64,000 nucleotides of DNA from the NCBI RefSeq assembly GCF_002269505.1, contig NZ_NQKQ01000026.1:1-64000 (forward strand), read 5' to 3'. Of this stretch, positions 52,164 to 60,578 are shown piece by piece. Below the pieces are notes generated by a model. The model was not told the DNA's origin. It worked only from the letters and a program-made list of their open reading frames with translations, and did no database searches. Every line of letters starts with the position of its first letter. Positions within the stretch are counted from its first letter, which is position 1. Made by a program: the position numbers and the translations under genes. The DNA comes from Pseudomonas fragi (GTDB taxonomy: Bacteria; Pseudomonadota; Gammaproteobacteria; Pseudomonadales; Pseudomonadaceae).

Positions 52164-54151
52164 CAGACGAAGCCGCGCGCTGGAAAGAGAAATACCTTAA
52201 GAGTGTTGAGCTGCAAGACAAGCTTGAGCGTCGCTGGAATGCCCGCCTCGACTTGCTGCGCCGTGGGCTGGTGCGCAGCACCCTGGCCGCTGAAGGTACC
52301 GATCGTACGGTCGACCAGTGCATGAAAGAGATGCGCGAAGTGGTGCGTACCAATGAGATGGACGCCGCCCTTGCCGCTTTGCTGCCACGCCTCGAAAAAG
52401 CCGTGCTCGACTCTGAGCAGCGGCGTGAAACCCGGGTTGAGCAAGTCAGCGTGGCACTCAATACACTGGTCACGCAACTGCAGGCCCTGCCTCTGCCACG
52501 TGAGGTCAGCAAGCCGCTCAAGGCCTATGCCAAGCAGCTCGATAACCGGGTGACCCACGCCCGTGAAATACCGTTGCTGCTCGATGAGCTGAGTCGCTTG
52601 CAGGGGCAGGCATTGGCGCCGCAGCTCAATGGTGCACAACCACCCAAGCCGGGTTTGCTGCAGCGCCTGTTCGGTGCACAAAACGCCGAAAAGGTCCCCG
52701 ACGAAGATACTGTGGCTCCGGTTTCGACTCTGGGGCAAGCCTTGGCGCCGGAACCTGCTGCGCCGAAAACCGTGGCCCCGCTTCTTGTTGCCGAGCCGCT
52801 GGCAAAGCCCGCTGTGCAGCCAGAACCAGTAATGGTTGAAGCCGAACCACCGCCTTTGCCGCCCGTTGCTGCAACTGACGATGACGTTCAAACGCTTGTC
52901 GAGCCGCTACCTGCGCTGCCTCAAGAGCCCCAGGTGCATGCATCCAGCGGTGCGCTTGAGTCTGTAGTCGCGATGGTTGAGGCCGAGAATGATCAAACCC
53001 GGGACTTCGTTGAGCCGCCGCCCGATGAGCAACCTGAGCGGGCCGAAATCGATGCCGTCTATGCCCTGCCCGATGCCCCCGAGCCGACTTACAGCAGCGT
53101 AGCCGAGCATATTGAGTCCACGTTGCTCGGGTTATTAAGCGGTCTGTCGCTGCCTGAACACCACAGGCCCCAGGCCGAAGCCATGTGTCGGCGCCTCGAA
53201 AAAGGGCTTAACTGGTACGAATTGCTACCGATACTCGACGATCTTGCCGTTTTGATGCTGGCCATCACTGATAGCGGCCAGCATGAGTTCGAGACTTACC
53301 TCAAGCAACTCAACGAGCGTCTTGAGTCGTTCCAGAACAACCTTCAGGCAGCAAGCGAGGGTCATGCCGAAGGTCGATCCGCCGCCGACGACTTGCACAG
53401 CCAGTTACGCGAACATGTAGACGGCTTGCAAAACAGCGTTCAGGACGCCGTCGACCTGAACAGCCTCAAGCACCTGCTGGAAAACCGTCTCGAAGGGCTA
53501 TTGGGCACGATAGACCAACACCAGCAGCAGCGCATCGCCCGTGAGCAAGAGGTCGCGGCCCATCTTCAGGGCCTGGCCGAGCGCATTGCGAGCATGGAGC
53601 AGCAGGCCCAGGGCTACCACGAACATCTTGAAGAGCAACGCCAAAAAGCCTTGATAGACCCCCTCACAGGCCTGCCTAACCGTGCGGCATGGGGTGAGCG
53701 TCTGCAGCATGAGGTCGAACAATGGCAAACCCATGGCAAGCCTTTGCTGATCGCCATGCTCGATCTCGATCACTTCAAGCGCATCAATGATGGCTACGGG
53801 CACCTGGCGGGTGACAAGGTGCTCAAGATCATTGCCACTCAGTTACGCAAGCATCTGCGGTCGGTCGACTTTATTGCCCGTTTTGGTGGCGAAGAGTTTG
53901 TGCTGCTTATGCCCGACACGCCGCTGGCTTCAGGCTTGCATCTGATCGAGAAGCTGCGGGCGGCGATCGAGGCCTGCCCGTTCCACTTCAAGGGCGAGCC
54001 CGTGACGATCACCACGTCTATCGGTGTGTCCGCGTTCAGGACGGGTGATCGCAGTGACCATGTGCTTAAGCGGGCAGATGAAGCACTGTACCGGGCCAAG
54101 CAACGTGGGCGTAACTGTGTGGAACCTCAAGTATCGACAGTTAAAACTTGA
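52160..54151 (+). CDS. Diguanylate cyclase (DgcH-like)
   Basis: A 663-residue c-di-GMP synthase. The first 490 residues are mostly coiled-coil and Pro/Glu-rich linker with no known sensor. The C-terminal GGDEF domain has the active site GGEEF (576-580) and an intact inhibitory I-site RSVD (567-570), so product feedback is expected. No membrane helix is seen. The location after dsbA and the EEP gene corresponds to dgcH in P. aeruginosa. The start overlaps the EEP stop. Confidence 0.92.
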   Translation: MTDEAARWKEKYLKSVELQDKLERRWNARLDLLRRGLVRSTLAAEGTDRTVDQCMKEMREVVRTNEMDAALAALLPRLEKAVLDSEQRRETRVEQVSVALNTLVTQLQALPLPREVSKPLKAYAKQLDNRVTHAREIPLLLDELSRLQGQALAPQLNGAQPPKPGLLQRLFGAQNAEKVPDEDTVAPVSTLGQALAPEPAAPKTVAPLLVAEPLAKPAVQPEPVMVEAEPPPLPPVAATDDDVQTLVEPLPALPQEPQVHASSGALESVVAMVEAENDQTRDFVEPPPDEQPERAEIDAVYALPDAPEPTYSSVAEHIESTLLGLLSGLSLPEHHRPQAEAMCRRLEKGLNWYELLPILDDLAVLMLAITDSGQHEFETYLKQLNERLESFQNNLQAASEGHAEGRSAADDLHSQLREHVDGLQNSVQDAVDLNSLKHLLENRLEGLLGTIDQHQQQRIAREQEVAAHLQGLAERIASMEQQAQGYHEHLEEQRQKALIDPLTGLPNRAAWGERLQHEVEQWQTHGKPLLIAMLDLDHFKRINDGYGHLAGDKVLKIIATQLRKHLRSVDFIARFGGEEFVLLMPDTPLASGLHLIEKLRAAIEACPFHFKGEPVTITTSIGVSAFRTGDRSDHVLKRADEALYRAKQRGRNCVEPQVSTVKT

Positions 54152-54426
54152 TACTTATTCATCGCACTGCGTAGTTACTTTCTAGTTGAAAAGTAGTACA
54201 TGTCGGCATTTAAACTATATCGATATATTCGCCTGCGTATTTCTTGACGACCGACAAATGGGCGGCTTATATAAAATAACAGGCCAGCTTGATTAATTAG
54301 CAGATGATGCTGGCACTGTGTATAGCTGATTATTAACCCTCCATCAACAATGCCGCCGAGCACCGCGGCTCTGGCCCGCTGACCCGGCGCCAGCGCGGAG
54401 CGCTGCACGGCCGTGAAAGGTAGTGT

Positions 54427-54828
54427 ATGAAAACATTAATTTCTTTGTTGTCCGTAATCTTTTTGATTATGGGGGCTGCTTCGGTAAGTGCAGCAACTAA
54501 AAACACGATCTTCTCAGCCAACATTAACAAGGACGGAACCGTAGCTGCACAATCGCCGCACTGGATTAAAGACATTGAATACTCCAGTCAGCCCGATTAT
54601 GCAGCCAGTTATAAAGTCAACTTGATGCCCGGTGCTTTTCAGAAAGATCCCAAGTTCTGTGTGGCATCGACCTACGACAATTCAAGCTACGAACACACTC
54701 TTTATGGCGACGCCAAATTGTCGAGCAAACCGACCCGTTCTGAAGTGAATGTTATTGGCCTGATACTGGGGGCCAATGGGCCATCCGGGGACACATCCAT
54801 GAGTTTTTATCTGGTGTGCGGTAAATAA
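54427..54828 (+). CDS. Small exported protein of unknown function
   Basis: A 133-residue protein with a signal peptide (MKTLISLLSVIFLIMGAASVSA). The mature part has two cysteines (FCVAST, FYLVCGK) that may form a disulfide. No family is recognised. The 275 bp upstream are clearly AT-rich compared with the rest of the window, and codon use is less GC-biased than that of the neighbours, so the gene may be acquired. The ribosome site AAAGGTAG is moderate. Confidence 0.72.
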   Translation: MKTLISLLSVIFLIMGAASVSAATKNTIFSANINKDGTVAAQSPHWIKDIEYSSQPDYAASYKVNLMPGAFQKDPKFCVASTYDNSSYEHTLYGDAKLSSKPTRSEVNVIGLILGANGPSGDTSMSFYLVCGK

Positions 54829-54960
54829 CCCACCTTGCGGAGGTTGCGGCCCTGCTGTTGTTTATCAGGTCGCAGCCCTCGTGTTTATCCCGTACAGCTG
54901 CACGACACGGGCGGTAAGGTATGCTTGCCCATTAATTGCTTAGTCGTGTTGTTCTTGCCC

Positions 54961-55740
54961 ATGAAATTTTCAGCTCTGATTTTGTCTCTTGCCCTGCTGG
55001 CCGGTTGCAGTAATGGCCTGCGCATGGACACCAGCCACCCTTCGGTCAACCACGACAGCCGGGTGCAGTTCGTGGTGCTTCATTACACCTCGACTTCACT
55101 GGAACGCTCTTTGGAGCTGTTGACTCACGGGCCCGTCAGCAGCCATTACCTGGTCGGCGATACCCCGCCGACCATTTACAAACTGGTGGATGAAAACCAG
55201 CGTGCCTGGCACGCCGGTGAGAGCCAATGGAAGGGCCGTACCTGGCTGAATTCCAGCTCCATCGGCATTGAAATCGTCAACAAGGGCTATCGTGATACGC
55301 CACAAGGCCGGGTCTGGTACCCCTATACCGAGGGTCAGATTCAGTCCGTTATTGCACTGCTCAAAGACATCTCCACGCGCTACAAGATCGACCCGCACAA
55401 TATCATTGGCCACAGCGATATCGCGCCCTTGCGCAAGCTGGACCCTGGCCCGTTGTTTCCCTGGAAACGCCTGGCGGATGCAGGCTTTGGCATCTGGCCT
55501 GACGCTCAGTCTGTTGCCCGCGAGCAAGCGCTGTACGCCAGCAACTTGCCAAGCATTACCTGGTTTCAGCAGCAACTGGCGCTATTGGGCTACGAAACAC
55601 CGCAAACCGGCGAGCTGGATGTAGCCACTCGTCATGTGCTTGCGGCGTTCCAGATGCATTTCAGGCCCTCACGCTTTGATGGCACGCCTGATGCTGAAAG
55701 TGCAGCCATCTTGAAAGTGCTGAACACGCAAAAGCACTGA
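54961..55740 (+). CDS. ampDh2: N-acetylmuramoyl-L-alanine amidase AmpDh2-like
   Basis: A 259-residue outer-membrane lipoprotein amidase (lipobox LLAGC, Cys16) that cleaves peptidoglycan peptide side chains. Zinc ligands are His41, His151 and Asp161 (VVLHYTS; GHSDIAPLRKLDP), with the catalytic Glu104 in SIGIEIVNKG. A C-terminal peptidoglycan-binding domain follows (about 195-255). It is adjacent to kinB-algB, as in P. aeruginosa. The frame opens to 54835, but the lipobox fixes the start at 54961. Confidence 0.93.
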   Translation: MKFSALILSLALLAGCSNGLRMDTSHPSVNHDSRVQFVVLHYTSTSLERSLELLTHGPVSSHYLVGDTPPTIYKLVDENQRAWHAGESQWKGRTWLNSSSIGIEIVNKGYRDTPQGRVWYPYTEGQIQSVIALLKDISTRYKIDPHNIIGHSDIAPLRKLDPGPLFPWKRLADAGFGIWPDAQSVAREQALYASNLPSITWFQQQLALLGYETPQTGELDVATRHVLAAFQMHFRPSRFDGTPDAESAAILKVLNTQKH

Positions 55741-55753
55741 GGCCCGGCGCGGG

Positions 55754-57544
55754 TTATAGAAGCGGCAGGGCCATGTAAAATTGCGTGCCTTGCCCGGGGC
55801 GCGAGTACACCCCGATGCGACCGCCGTGCAGTTGCACAATCTCTTTGCACAGTGCCAGCCCAAGGCCTGCACCGCCCTTTTTGCGACCGACTTGTACAAA
55901 GGGCTCAAAGATCCGGCCTTGTTGGCTGTAGGCAATGCCTTCGCCATTGTCTTCGACGCTGATAATCACCCGCTCGCCATGACGCCGGGCCTGCAGGTGG
56001 ATCTGCCCGCCGTTGGCGGTGTGGCGCAAAGCGTTGTCCAGCAGGTTGTCCAGCACCCGCTCCAGTTGGGCCTGATCGGCATTCAGATCGGGCAACGGCT
56101 GCTGCAGTTCAATCAGCAACTCAATGTTGCGCGTGGTTGCGCGCTCAGCAAGGCGGGCGCGGGCTTCTTCGAGCATTTGCTCAACGTTGCAGGGGGCCAG
56201 CGTCAGTTTTTGCATGCCGTTTTGATAGCGCGAGAAGTTCAGCAGGTCATTGATCAACTGCATCAGGCGCTGCATTTCTTCGTTGACCGTGTTGAGCAAG
56301 TCAGTTTCACGGGATTGAGGATCGAAGCGCGCGCGCTCCAGGAACAATCCAAAGGCCATGTGCATGCCCGTCACGGGAGTGCGCAACTCATGGGAGGCCC
56401 TTAGCACGAACTCACTGCGCACACGCTCGAAGGCGCGCTGCTCGGTGACGTCATGCAACACCATCACGGCGCCAAGGATAGGCCCCTTGGGCTGACTGAC
56501 AGGGGTCAGGCTGTAGGTCAACAAGCGGGTTTCGCCTTCGATGTCGACGCTCAAGTCTTCCGGCAAACGCTCTAGACTTCCACCGCGCAGTACTGTTTGC
56601 AGTTGCTGGTCGAGTTCCGGGCGTTGCAACGCCTCACCCAGCGACTGCCCCAGACGCCCTTCATCCCAGCCCAACTGGCGCTGGGCAACGGGGTTCAAGT
56701 GTTCCAGCCGGCCTTGCTGATCGATCATCAACAGCCCGTCATCGATGCTGTCGAGTACCGCTTGCAGCCGCTGCTGGCCTGCCAGCAGCTCGTCGATGTT
56801 GGTTGCCTGATGCTGGCGCAAAGCCTCGGCCATGATGCCGAAACGCCTCGTCAGCAGGTTCATCTCTGTGGCCGAAGAGAGCGGCAGTACCACCTCGAAA
56901 TTACCTTTGCCGATGTTATCCGCGGCTTTGGCCAATGCCTCGATAGGTGCACCAAAACGCCTGGCAATACCATGGGCGGTAACAAAGCCGATGATCAGCA
57001 CTGCAAGGCCAACCAGGCCCAGCAGGGCGGCAATCACCAGGGCGCGCTCACGGGCCGCCGCCTGAGCGGCATAGATGGTGTCCAGCGCCCGACGATGCTC
57101 GGTGATCAGGCCATTGCGCAACTGATTGAAGCGGCTGGACAGTTCCTTGTCATTGCTCAGATTGAGCTCTGCGTCGTGCGCTTTATTGAACGCCTGCAAA
57201 AAGCTTTCGTAATCCACTCGGGCCTGGGCAAAACCGCTATGCAGATGGTTTTTGCGCTCATGCTCGATGCCCTCGTCGAGCAGTTTCAAATACTGCTGGG
57301 CCGAGGCCTGCAGCGCTTGAGGGTCTGGCTGGTTGTGCAGCATCATGACCAACTGATCGCCCAGCGACTGTCGCAGCTTCAAGCCCAGGTCGAGGGTAAT
57401 GAAGTTGTTGCGAATCAGCGCTTCCTGAGTCTTGGCCATTTGCATCACGCTGACAACGCCGAGCAACAGGCCCAGCAGCGCCACCGTGATCAGCGCGGAA
57501 ATGCTCAGGAACAGGCGGGTGCGCAGCTTGATCGCAAGTTTCAT
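55754..57544 (-). CDS. kinB: Sensor histidine kinase KinB
   Basis: A 596-residue membrane kinase for AlgB. Two membrane helices (about 8-33 and 165-187) flank a periplasmic helical sensor; HAMP (about 188-240), PAS (about 250-360), HisKA with SHELRTPVTGM and HATPase with DNLLDNALRHTANGG and GGAGLGLALCKEI follow. It regulates alginate and other genes with AlgB. It lies 7 bp after algB. The start at 57544 is preferred over 57598. Confidence 0.95.
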   Translation of the reverse strand: MKLAIKLRTRLFLSISALITVALLGLLLGVVSVMQMAKTQEALIRNNFITLDLGLKLRQSLGDQLVMMLHNQPDPQALQASAQQYLKLLDEGIEHERKNHLHSGFAQARVDYESFLQAFNKAHDAELNLSNDKELSSRFNQLRNGLITEHRRALDTIYAAQAAARERALVIAALLGLVGLAVLIIGFVTAHGIARRFGAPIEALAKAADNIGKGNFEVVLPLSSATEMNLLTRRFGIMAEALRQHQATNIDELLAGQQRLQAVLDSIDDGLLMIDQQGRLEHLNPVAQRQLGWDEGRLGQSLGEALQRPELDQQLQTVLRGGSLERLPEDLSVDIEGETRLLTYSLTPVSQPKGPILGAVMVLHDVTEQRAFERVRSEFVLRASHELRTPVTGMHMAFGLFLERARFDPQSRETDLLNTVNEEMQRLMQLINDLLNFSRYQNGMQKLTLAPCNVEQMLEEARARLAERATTRNIELLIELQQPLPDLNADQAQLERVLDNLLDNALRHTANGGQIHLQARRHGERVIISVEDNGEGIAYSQQGRIFEPFVQVGRKKGGAGLGLALCKEIVQLHGGRIGVYSRPGQGTQFYMALPLL

Positions 57545-57551
57545 CGCAGGC

Positions 57552-58898
57552 TCACAGGTTGTACTGCTTACGTTTTCGATACAGCGTCGAGGCATCAATG
57601 CCCAGGGTTTTGGCCGCCTGGTCCAGGGTTTCGCTGGTGGCCAGGACGGCGCCGATATGGGCCTTTTCCAACTGGTCCAGGCTCAATGCCGCACCAATAC
57701 GCGGTGCATTGGGCACGGTTTGCTCGGCCATGCCCAGGTGGCTGATTTCAACGACTTCCTGGGGACAAATAATACTCGCGCGCTCAACCACATTGCGCAA
57801 CTCGCGGATGTTGCCCGGCCAGCGGTAATTGGCCAGCGCCCGACGCGCTTCTTCACTGAAGCCACGGGCGGGGCGGGCGTATTCCTTGACGAAACGGGCC
57901 AGGAACCGGTCGGCCAGGGTGAGAATGTCCTCGCTGCGCTCACGCAGTGGCGGCAAGTGCAGGGTAATCACGTTCAGGCGATAGAGCAGGTCTTCGCGAA
58001 AACGGCCATCGCGCACCATGTCTTCAAGGTTGAGGTTGGTAGCGGCCAGAATGCGCACATCGGCCCGGCGTGTTACGGGGTCGCCAACGCGCTCGTACTC
58101 TTTGTCCTGAATAAAACGCAGCAGTTTTGGCTGAAGCGCCAGCGGGAAGTCGCCGATTTCATCGAGGAACAATGTCCCACCGTCAGCCTGATTAACCCGG
58201 CCCAAGGTACTCTCGCTGGCGCCGGTGAAGGCACCGCGGGTATGCCCGAACAGCTCGCTTTCCATCAACTCGGCCGTCAGTGACGGACAGTTAATAGTGA
58301 CGCAGGACTTTTTCGCCCGTTTGCTCCAGCCGTGTATCGCCCGTGCCAGCTCACCCTTGCCGGTGCCGGACTCGCCAAGAATCAGGATGTTTGCATCGGT
58401 GCCGGCGACCTGACGGGCCGTTTCCAGAACGGCCATCATCGCCGGGCTGTGGGAGTCGAGGCCATCCTTGGGCTTGCGCATCTCGCCTTCCAGGGCCTCC
58501 AGGCGGGCGGACAACTGACGCACTTCCAATTGCTTGGCCGTTGCCAGGCGCAGTTGGTCAGGGCTGCACGGCTTGACCAGGTAATCCGCGGCCCCTGCCT
58601 GGATTGCATCAACGGCGGTATCGACAGCCGAGTGGGCAGTCACAATGACGACCCGCATCCACGGCGCCTGGATACGCATCTGAGCCAGTACATCCAGGCC
58701 GTTGTCTTCACCCAGGCGCAGATCGAGAAAGCACAGATCGAACACCTGACGTTGCAACAGCGCGTCGGCCTGCGCTGCGCTGTTGGCCGTGGCGACGGTG
58801 TAACCCTCATCCTCAAGGCAGTAGCGGAATGTACGCAGGATGGCGGACTCATCGTCGACCAGCAGAATGCGGCCCTGACGCTCTTTGGCTGATTCCAT
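57552..58898 (-). CDS. algB: NtrC-family response regulator AlgB
   Basis: A 448-residue regulator. The receiver domain has Asp59 (FLDLRLG) as the phosphorylation site. The AAA+ domain has Walker A GESGTGKGELA, the GAFTGA sigma-54 contact loop (in HTRGAFTGASES) and the Walker B-type GGTLFLDEIGDF. A Fis-type helix-turn-helix ends the protein (TLGIDASTLYRKRKQYNL). It pairs with KinB. The intact GAFTGA allows sigma-54 activation. Confidence 0.97.
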   Translation of the reverse strand: MESAKERQGRILLVDDESAILRTFRYCLEDEGYTVATANSAAQADALLQRQVFDLCFLDLRLGEDNGLDVLAQMRIQAPWMRVVIVTAHSAVDTAVDAIQAGAADYLVKPCSPDQLRLATAKQLEVRQLSARLEALEGEMRKPKDGLDSHSPAMMAVLETARQVAGTDANILILGESGTGKGELARAIHGWSKRAKKSCVTINCPSLTAELMESELFGHTRGAFTGASESTLGRVNQADGGTLFLDEIGDFPLALQPKLLRFIQDKEYERVGDPVTRRADVRILAATNLNLEDMVRDGRFREDLLYRLNVITLHLPPLRERSEDILTLADRFLARFVKEYARPARGFSEEARRALANYRWPGNIRELRNVVERASIICPQEVVEISHLGMAEQTVPNAPRIGAALSLDQLEKAHIGAVLATSETLDQAAKTLGIDASTLYRKRKQYNL

Positions 58899-59068
58899 TT
58901 CCTACATTCCTTTATATGTGGTCTTGGTTAGTGTCGGAATAATCGGGCAAGTTGCATGATTTTTCGGATTGATTCCGAGGCTAGCACCGAAGCCGCTGGC
59001 CTGCATGAGGTAACTGGCTGATTTTTCGGCTTTTTGCGTTGAGTTTCAGGTCGAAATTAATCCCTCTT

Positions 59069-59212
59069 GTAGCAGCTGACTCGCGGAGCGAGGCTGCGTC
59101 CGACGGCGTAGCCGTCGTAAATCCTGAGTCAACGTTTCTCCTGATACACCATAGAGCTCCGGTTCTACGACGGCTACGCCGTCGGACGCAGCCTCGTTCC
59201 TTCGGCAGCTAC
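59069..59212. repeat. Long inverted repeat, GTAGCAGCTGAC type (R3)
   Basis: The left arm GTAGCAGCTGACTCGCGGAG continues as CGAGGCTGCGTCCGACGGCG. The right arm is CGCCGTCGGACGCAGCCTCG then ...GGCAGCTAC ending at 59212. Inner stems with TAGCCGTCG/CGACGGCTA lengthen the pairing to about 50 bp. Unlike its relatives it lies between divergent genes. Confidence 0.88.
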
Positions 59213-59345
59213 GAAGTTTGGGTGGCTGCGCGATCGTGCAGAACGCACGACAGCCTTGCCGGGCATCGTGCAGGATGCGTGCAGAATTCATTTCAATATA
59301 TTTATAACTTATTGATTTATAAGGGTTTTATTCGAACCTGGAAAG

Positions 59346-59361
59346 TGGCACGCCACCTGCA
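59346..59361 (+). promoter_or_regulatory. Sigma-54 promoter (-24/-12)
   Basis: TGGCACG-CCAC-CTGCA matches the sigma-54 consensus TGGCACG-N4-TTGCA at all but one position, with the -24 GG and -12 GC elements exactly 12 bases apart. It lies 71 bp upstream of the 94-residue gene and drives it and probably the DUF1328 gene. Confidence 0.78.
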
Positions 59362-59432
59362 ATTACCTCTGTACAGAGCGTCGCAACAGGCGACTTAACC
59401 TTACATGACCACCGGGTGGCAGGAGTTTGAAC

Positions 59433-59717
59433 ATGAATCGTCTGGATTTCTCCAACATGCGTGTTTCGTCATTGCATCTGCAGCAAGGCCTGTTCGCCAG
59501 CCTTGCACTGTCGGTGACCCTGATCGGTGGTCAGCAGTTGGGTCGGCTGGAGCAGGCCTCGCAGCCTGTTGCCGTTGTGAAACATCACATCGCCCCCCAG
59601 CAGCATTTCAAAGCATTTGGCCCTGTGTCTGATAGCACCGGCCGTTTCGAACTGGCGGCGTCGGACGACACTCAGATCGCCCGCTCGCAACCAGCACCTG
59701 AACGTTGGGTGTTTTAA
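59433..59717 (+). CDS. Small conserved hypothetical, sigma-54 controlled
   Basis: A 94-residue protein with a hydrophobic stretch (about 20-33, FASLALSVTLIGGQ) that may be a membrane anchor, then a hydrophilic tail with HHIAPQQHFKAF. No family is recognised. The ATG at 59433 has AGGAG seven bases upstream; a TTG at 59427 is less likely. It is the first gene after the sigma-54 promoter and lies 86 bp before the DUF1328 gene. Confidence 0.72.
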   Translation: MNRLDFSNMRVSSLHLQQGLFASLALSVTLIGGQQLGRLEQASQPVAVVKHHIAPQQHFKAFGPVSDSTGRFELAASDDTQIARSQPAPERWVF

Positions 59718-59803
59718 GTGTTCACAACCTTGAGGCCCCTGATCGGGCGTCGAGCCACACCCTTGGCATCATCCTGTTTCGCACAGTAATAAGGAGAAAC
59801 ACC

Positions 59804-59968
59804 ATGTTGAGTTGGGCAATTACCTTCCTGATTATCGCCATCATCGCTGCTGTCCTGGGCTTCGGTGGTATTGCGGGCACCGCTACCGGCATCGCCAAGA
59901 TTCTCTTTGTCGTGTTCCTGGTGATGTTTGTGGTGTCCTTTATCTTTGGTCGCCGCGGTCGAGGCTAG
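59804..59968 (+). CDS. DUF1328 small membrane protein
   Basis: A 54-residue protein of two membrane helices with the diagnostic AIIAAVLGFGGIAGTATGIA and IFGRRGRG, matching DUF1328 (YtjA-like), found in many proteobacteria and often stress-induced. A strong AAGGAG precedes the ATG. The frame opens at 59705, but the short form is the family length. A terminator follows at 60061. Confidence 0.92.
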   Translation: MLSWAITFLIIAIIAAVLGFGGIAGTATGIAKILFVVFLVMFVVSFIFGRRGRG

Positions 59969-60578
59969 CCATGTTCGCCCCCTCCTTTAAGGCAGCGGTT
60001 GCTACCCCGATATCGGGTGGCGACCGCGGGGCATGAAACCGGTTACATCGCGGGTTGCGGCCAAGGTTTTACCTTGGTTTTTTTACGTCTGAAGAAAATC
60101 ACCCGACATGCGTAATGCCTTATCAGGGTTCATTTTTTTAAAAACAAATGTGGCCTGAACGGCACTTCGAAACGTCGACCGTATATCGACTTGTAGAAAA
60201 ATAGCCCGGACTTATATCTGATTTGTGTTGTCGGATATTTCTTGGATATAAGCGGCTTTATGCCACCCCCTCCTTCGCCAAAAAGACCTTGAAACAGCCG
60301 GTCTACGGCACTTATGTCGTCTATTCTGTGGAATCTCAGGAGGGGCGATTTGAGGTCTTGTCGGACAAAACCCATGCCGATTCGGCATAGGGTAGGCGTT
60401 TACGGCATTAGACGGCTACCTCGTGCATGGGAATAGTTGCGCCTTTTTTCGCCTGCCAAAGAGCCTTTCGGGCTCGGTTTGGGCGACCTTCTACGGGGGT
60501 GGCGGTTTCTGCTTTTTGCGCTTTCAAGCGCTCTATTCAGAGCCTCTGCCCGAGTCCACTTGAAGTAAGGGTAATGAC
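59969..60578. other. Long intergenic region before gltP
   Basis: A 610-base stretch with no convincing gene. It contains a 13-bp hairpin with two G-U pairs (59995-60007 with 60015-60027), a terminator at 60061-60084, an AT-rich tract around 60140-60260, and a palindrome CCAAAGAGCC...GGGCTCGGTTTGG near 60459-60485. An SD-like AGGAGGGG near 60339 leads only to short peptides. It may hold the gltP promoter or an unrecognised sRNA. Confidence 0.5.
60061..60084 (+). terminator. Terminator after the DUF1328 gene
   Basis: CCAAGGT-TTT-ACCTTGG followed by T7 is a clear intrinsic terminator, 92 bp after the DUF1328 stop. Confidence 0.85.

Larger units (their letters stand above)
58899..59432. other. 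Intergenic region between algB and the sigma-54 operon
   Basis: This 534-base stretch has no convincing gene. It holds the long inverted repeat R3 (59069-59212), an AT-rich tract around 59290-59335, and a sigma-54 promoter (59346-59361) directed at the downstream operon. Confidence 0.6.

Noticed and set aside
56597..57745. 382-codon frame antisense to kinB and algB
   Set aside because: It crosses two well-supported genes and has no family features.
59039..59398. Open frames across the long inverted repeat R3 on both strands
   Set aside because: The frames arise from the palindromic arms themselves and lack start signals.
60130..60375. 81-codon minus-strand frame in the region before gltP
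   Set aside because: No ribosome site and no recognisable features; composition follows the AT-rich tract.
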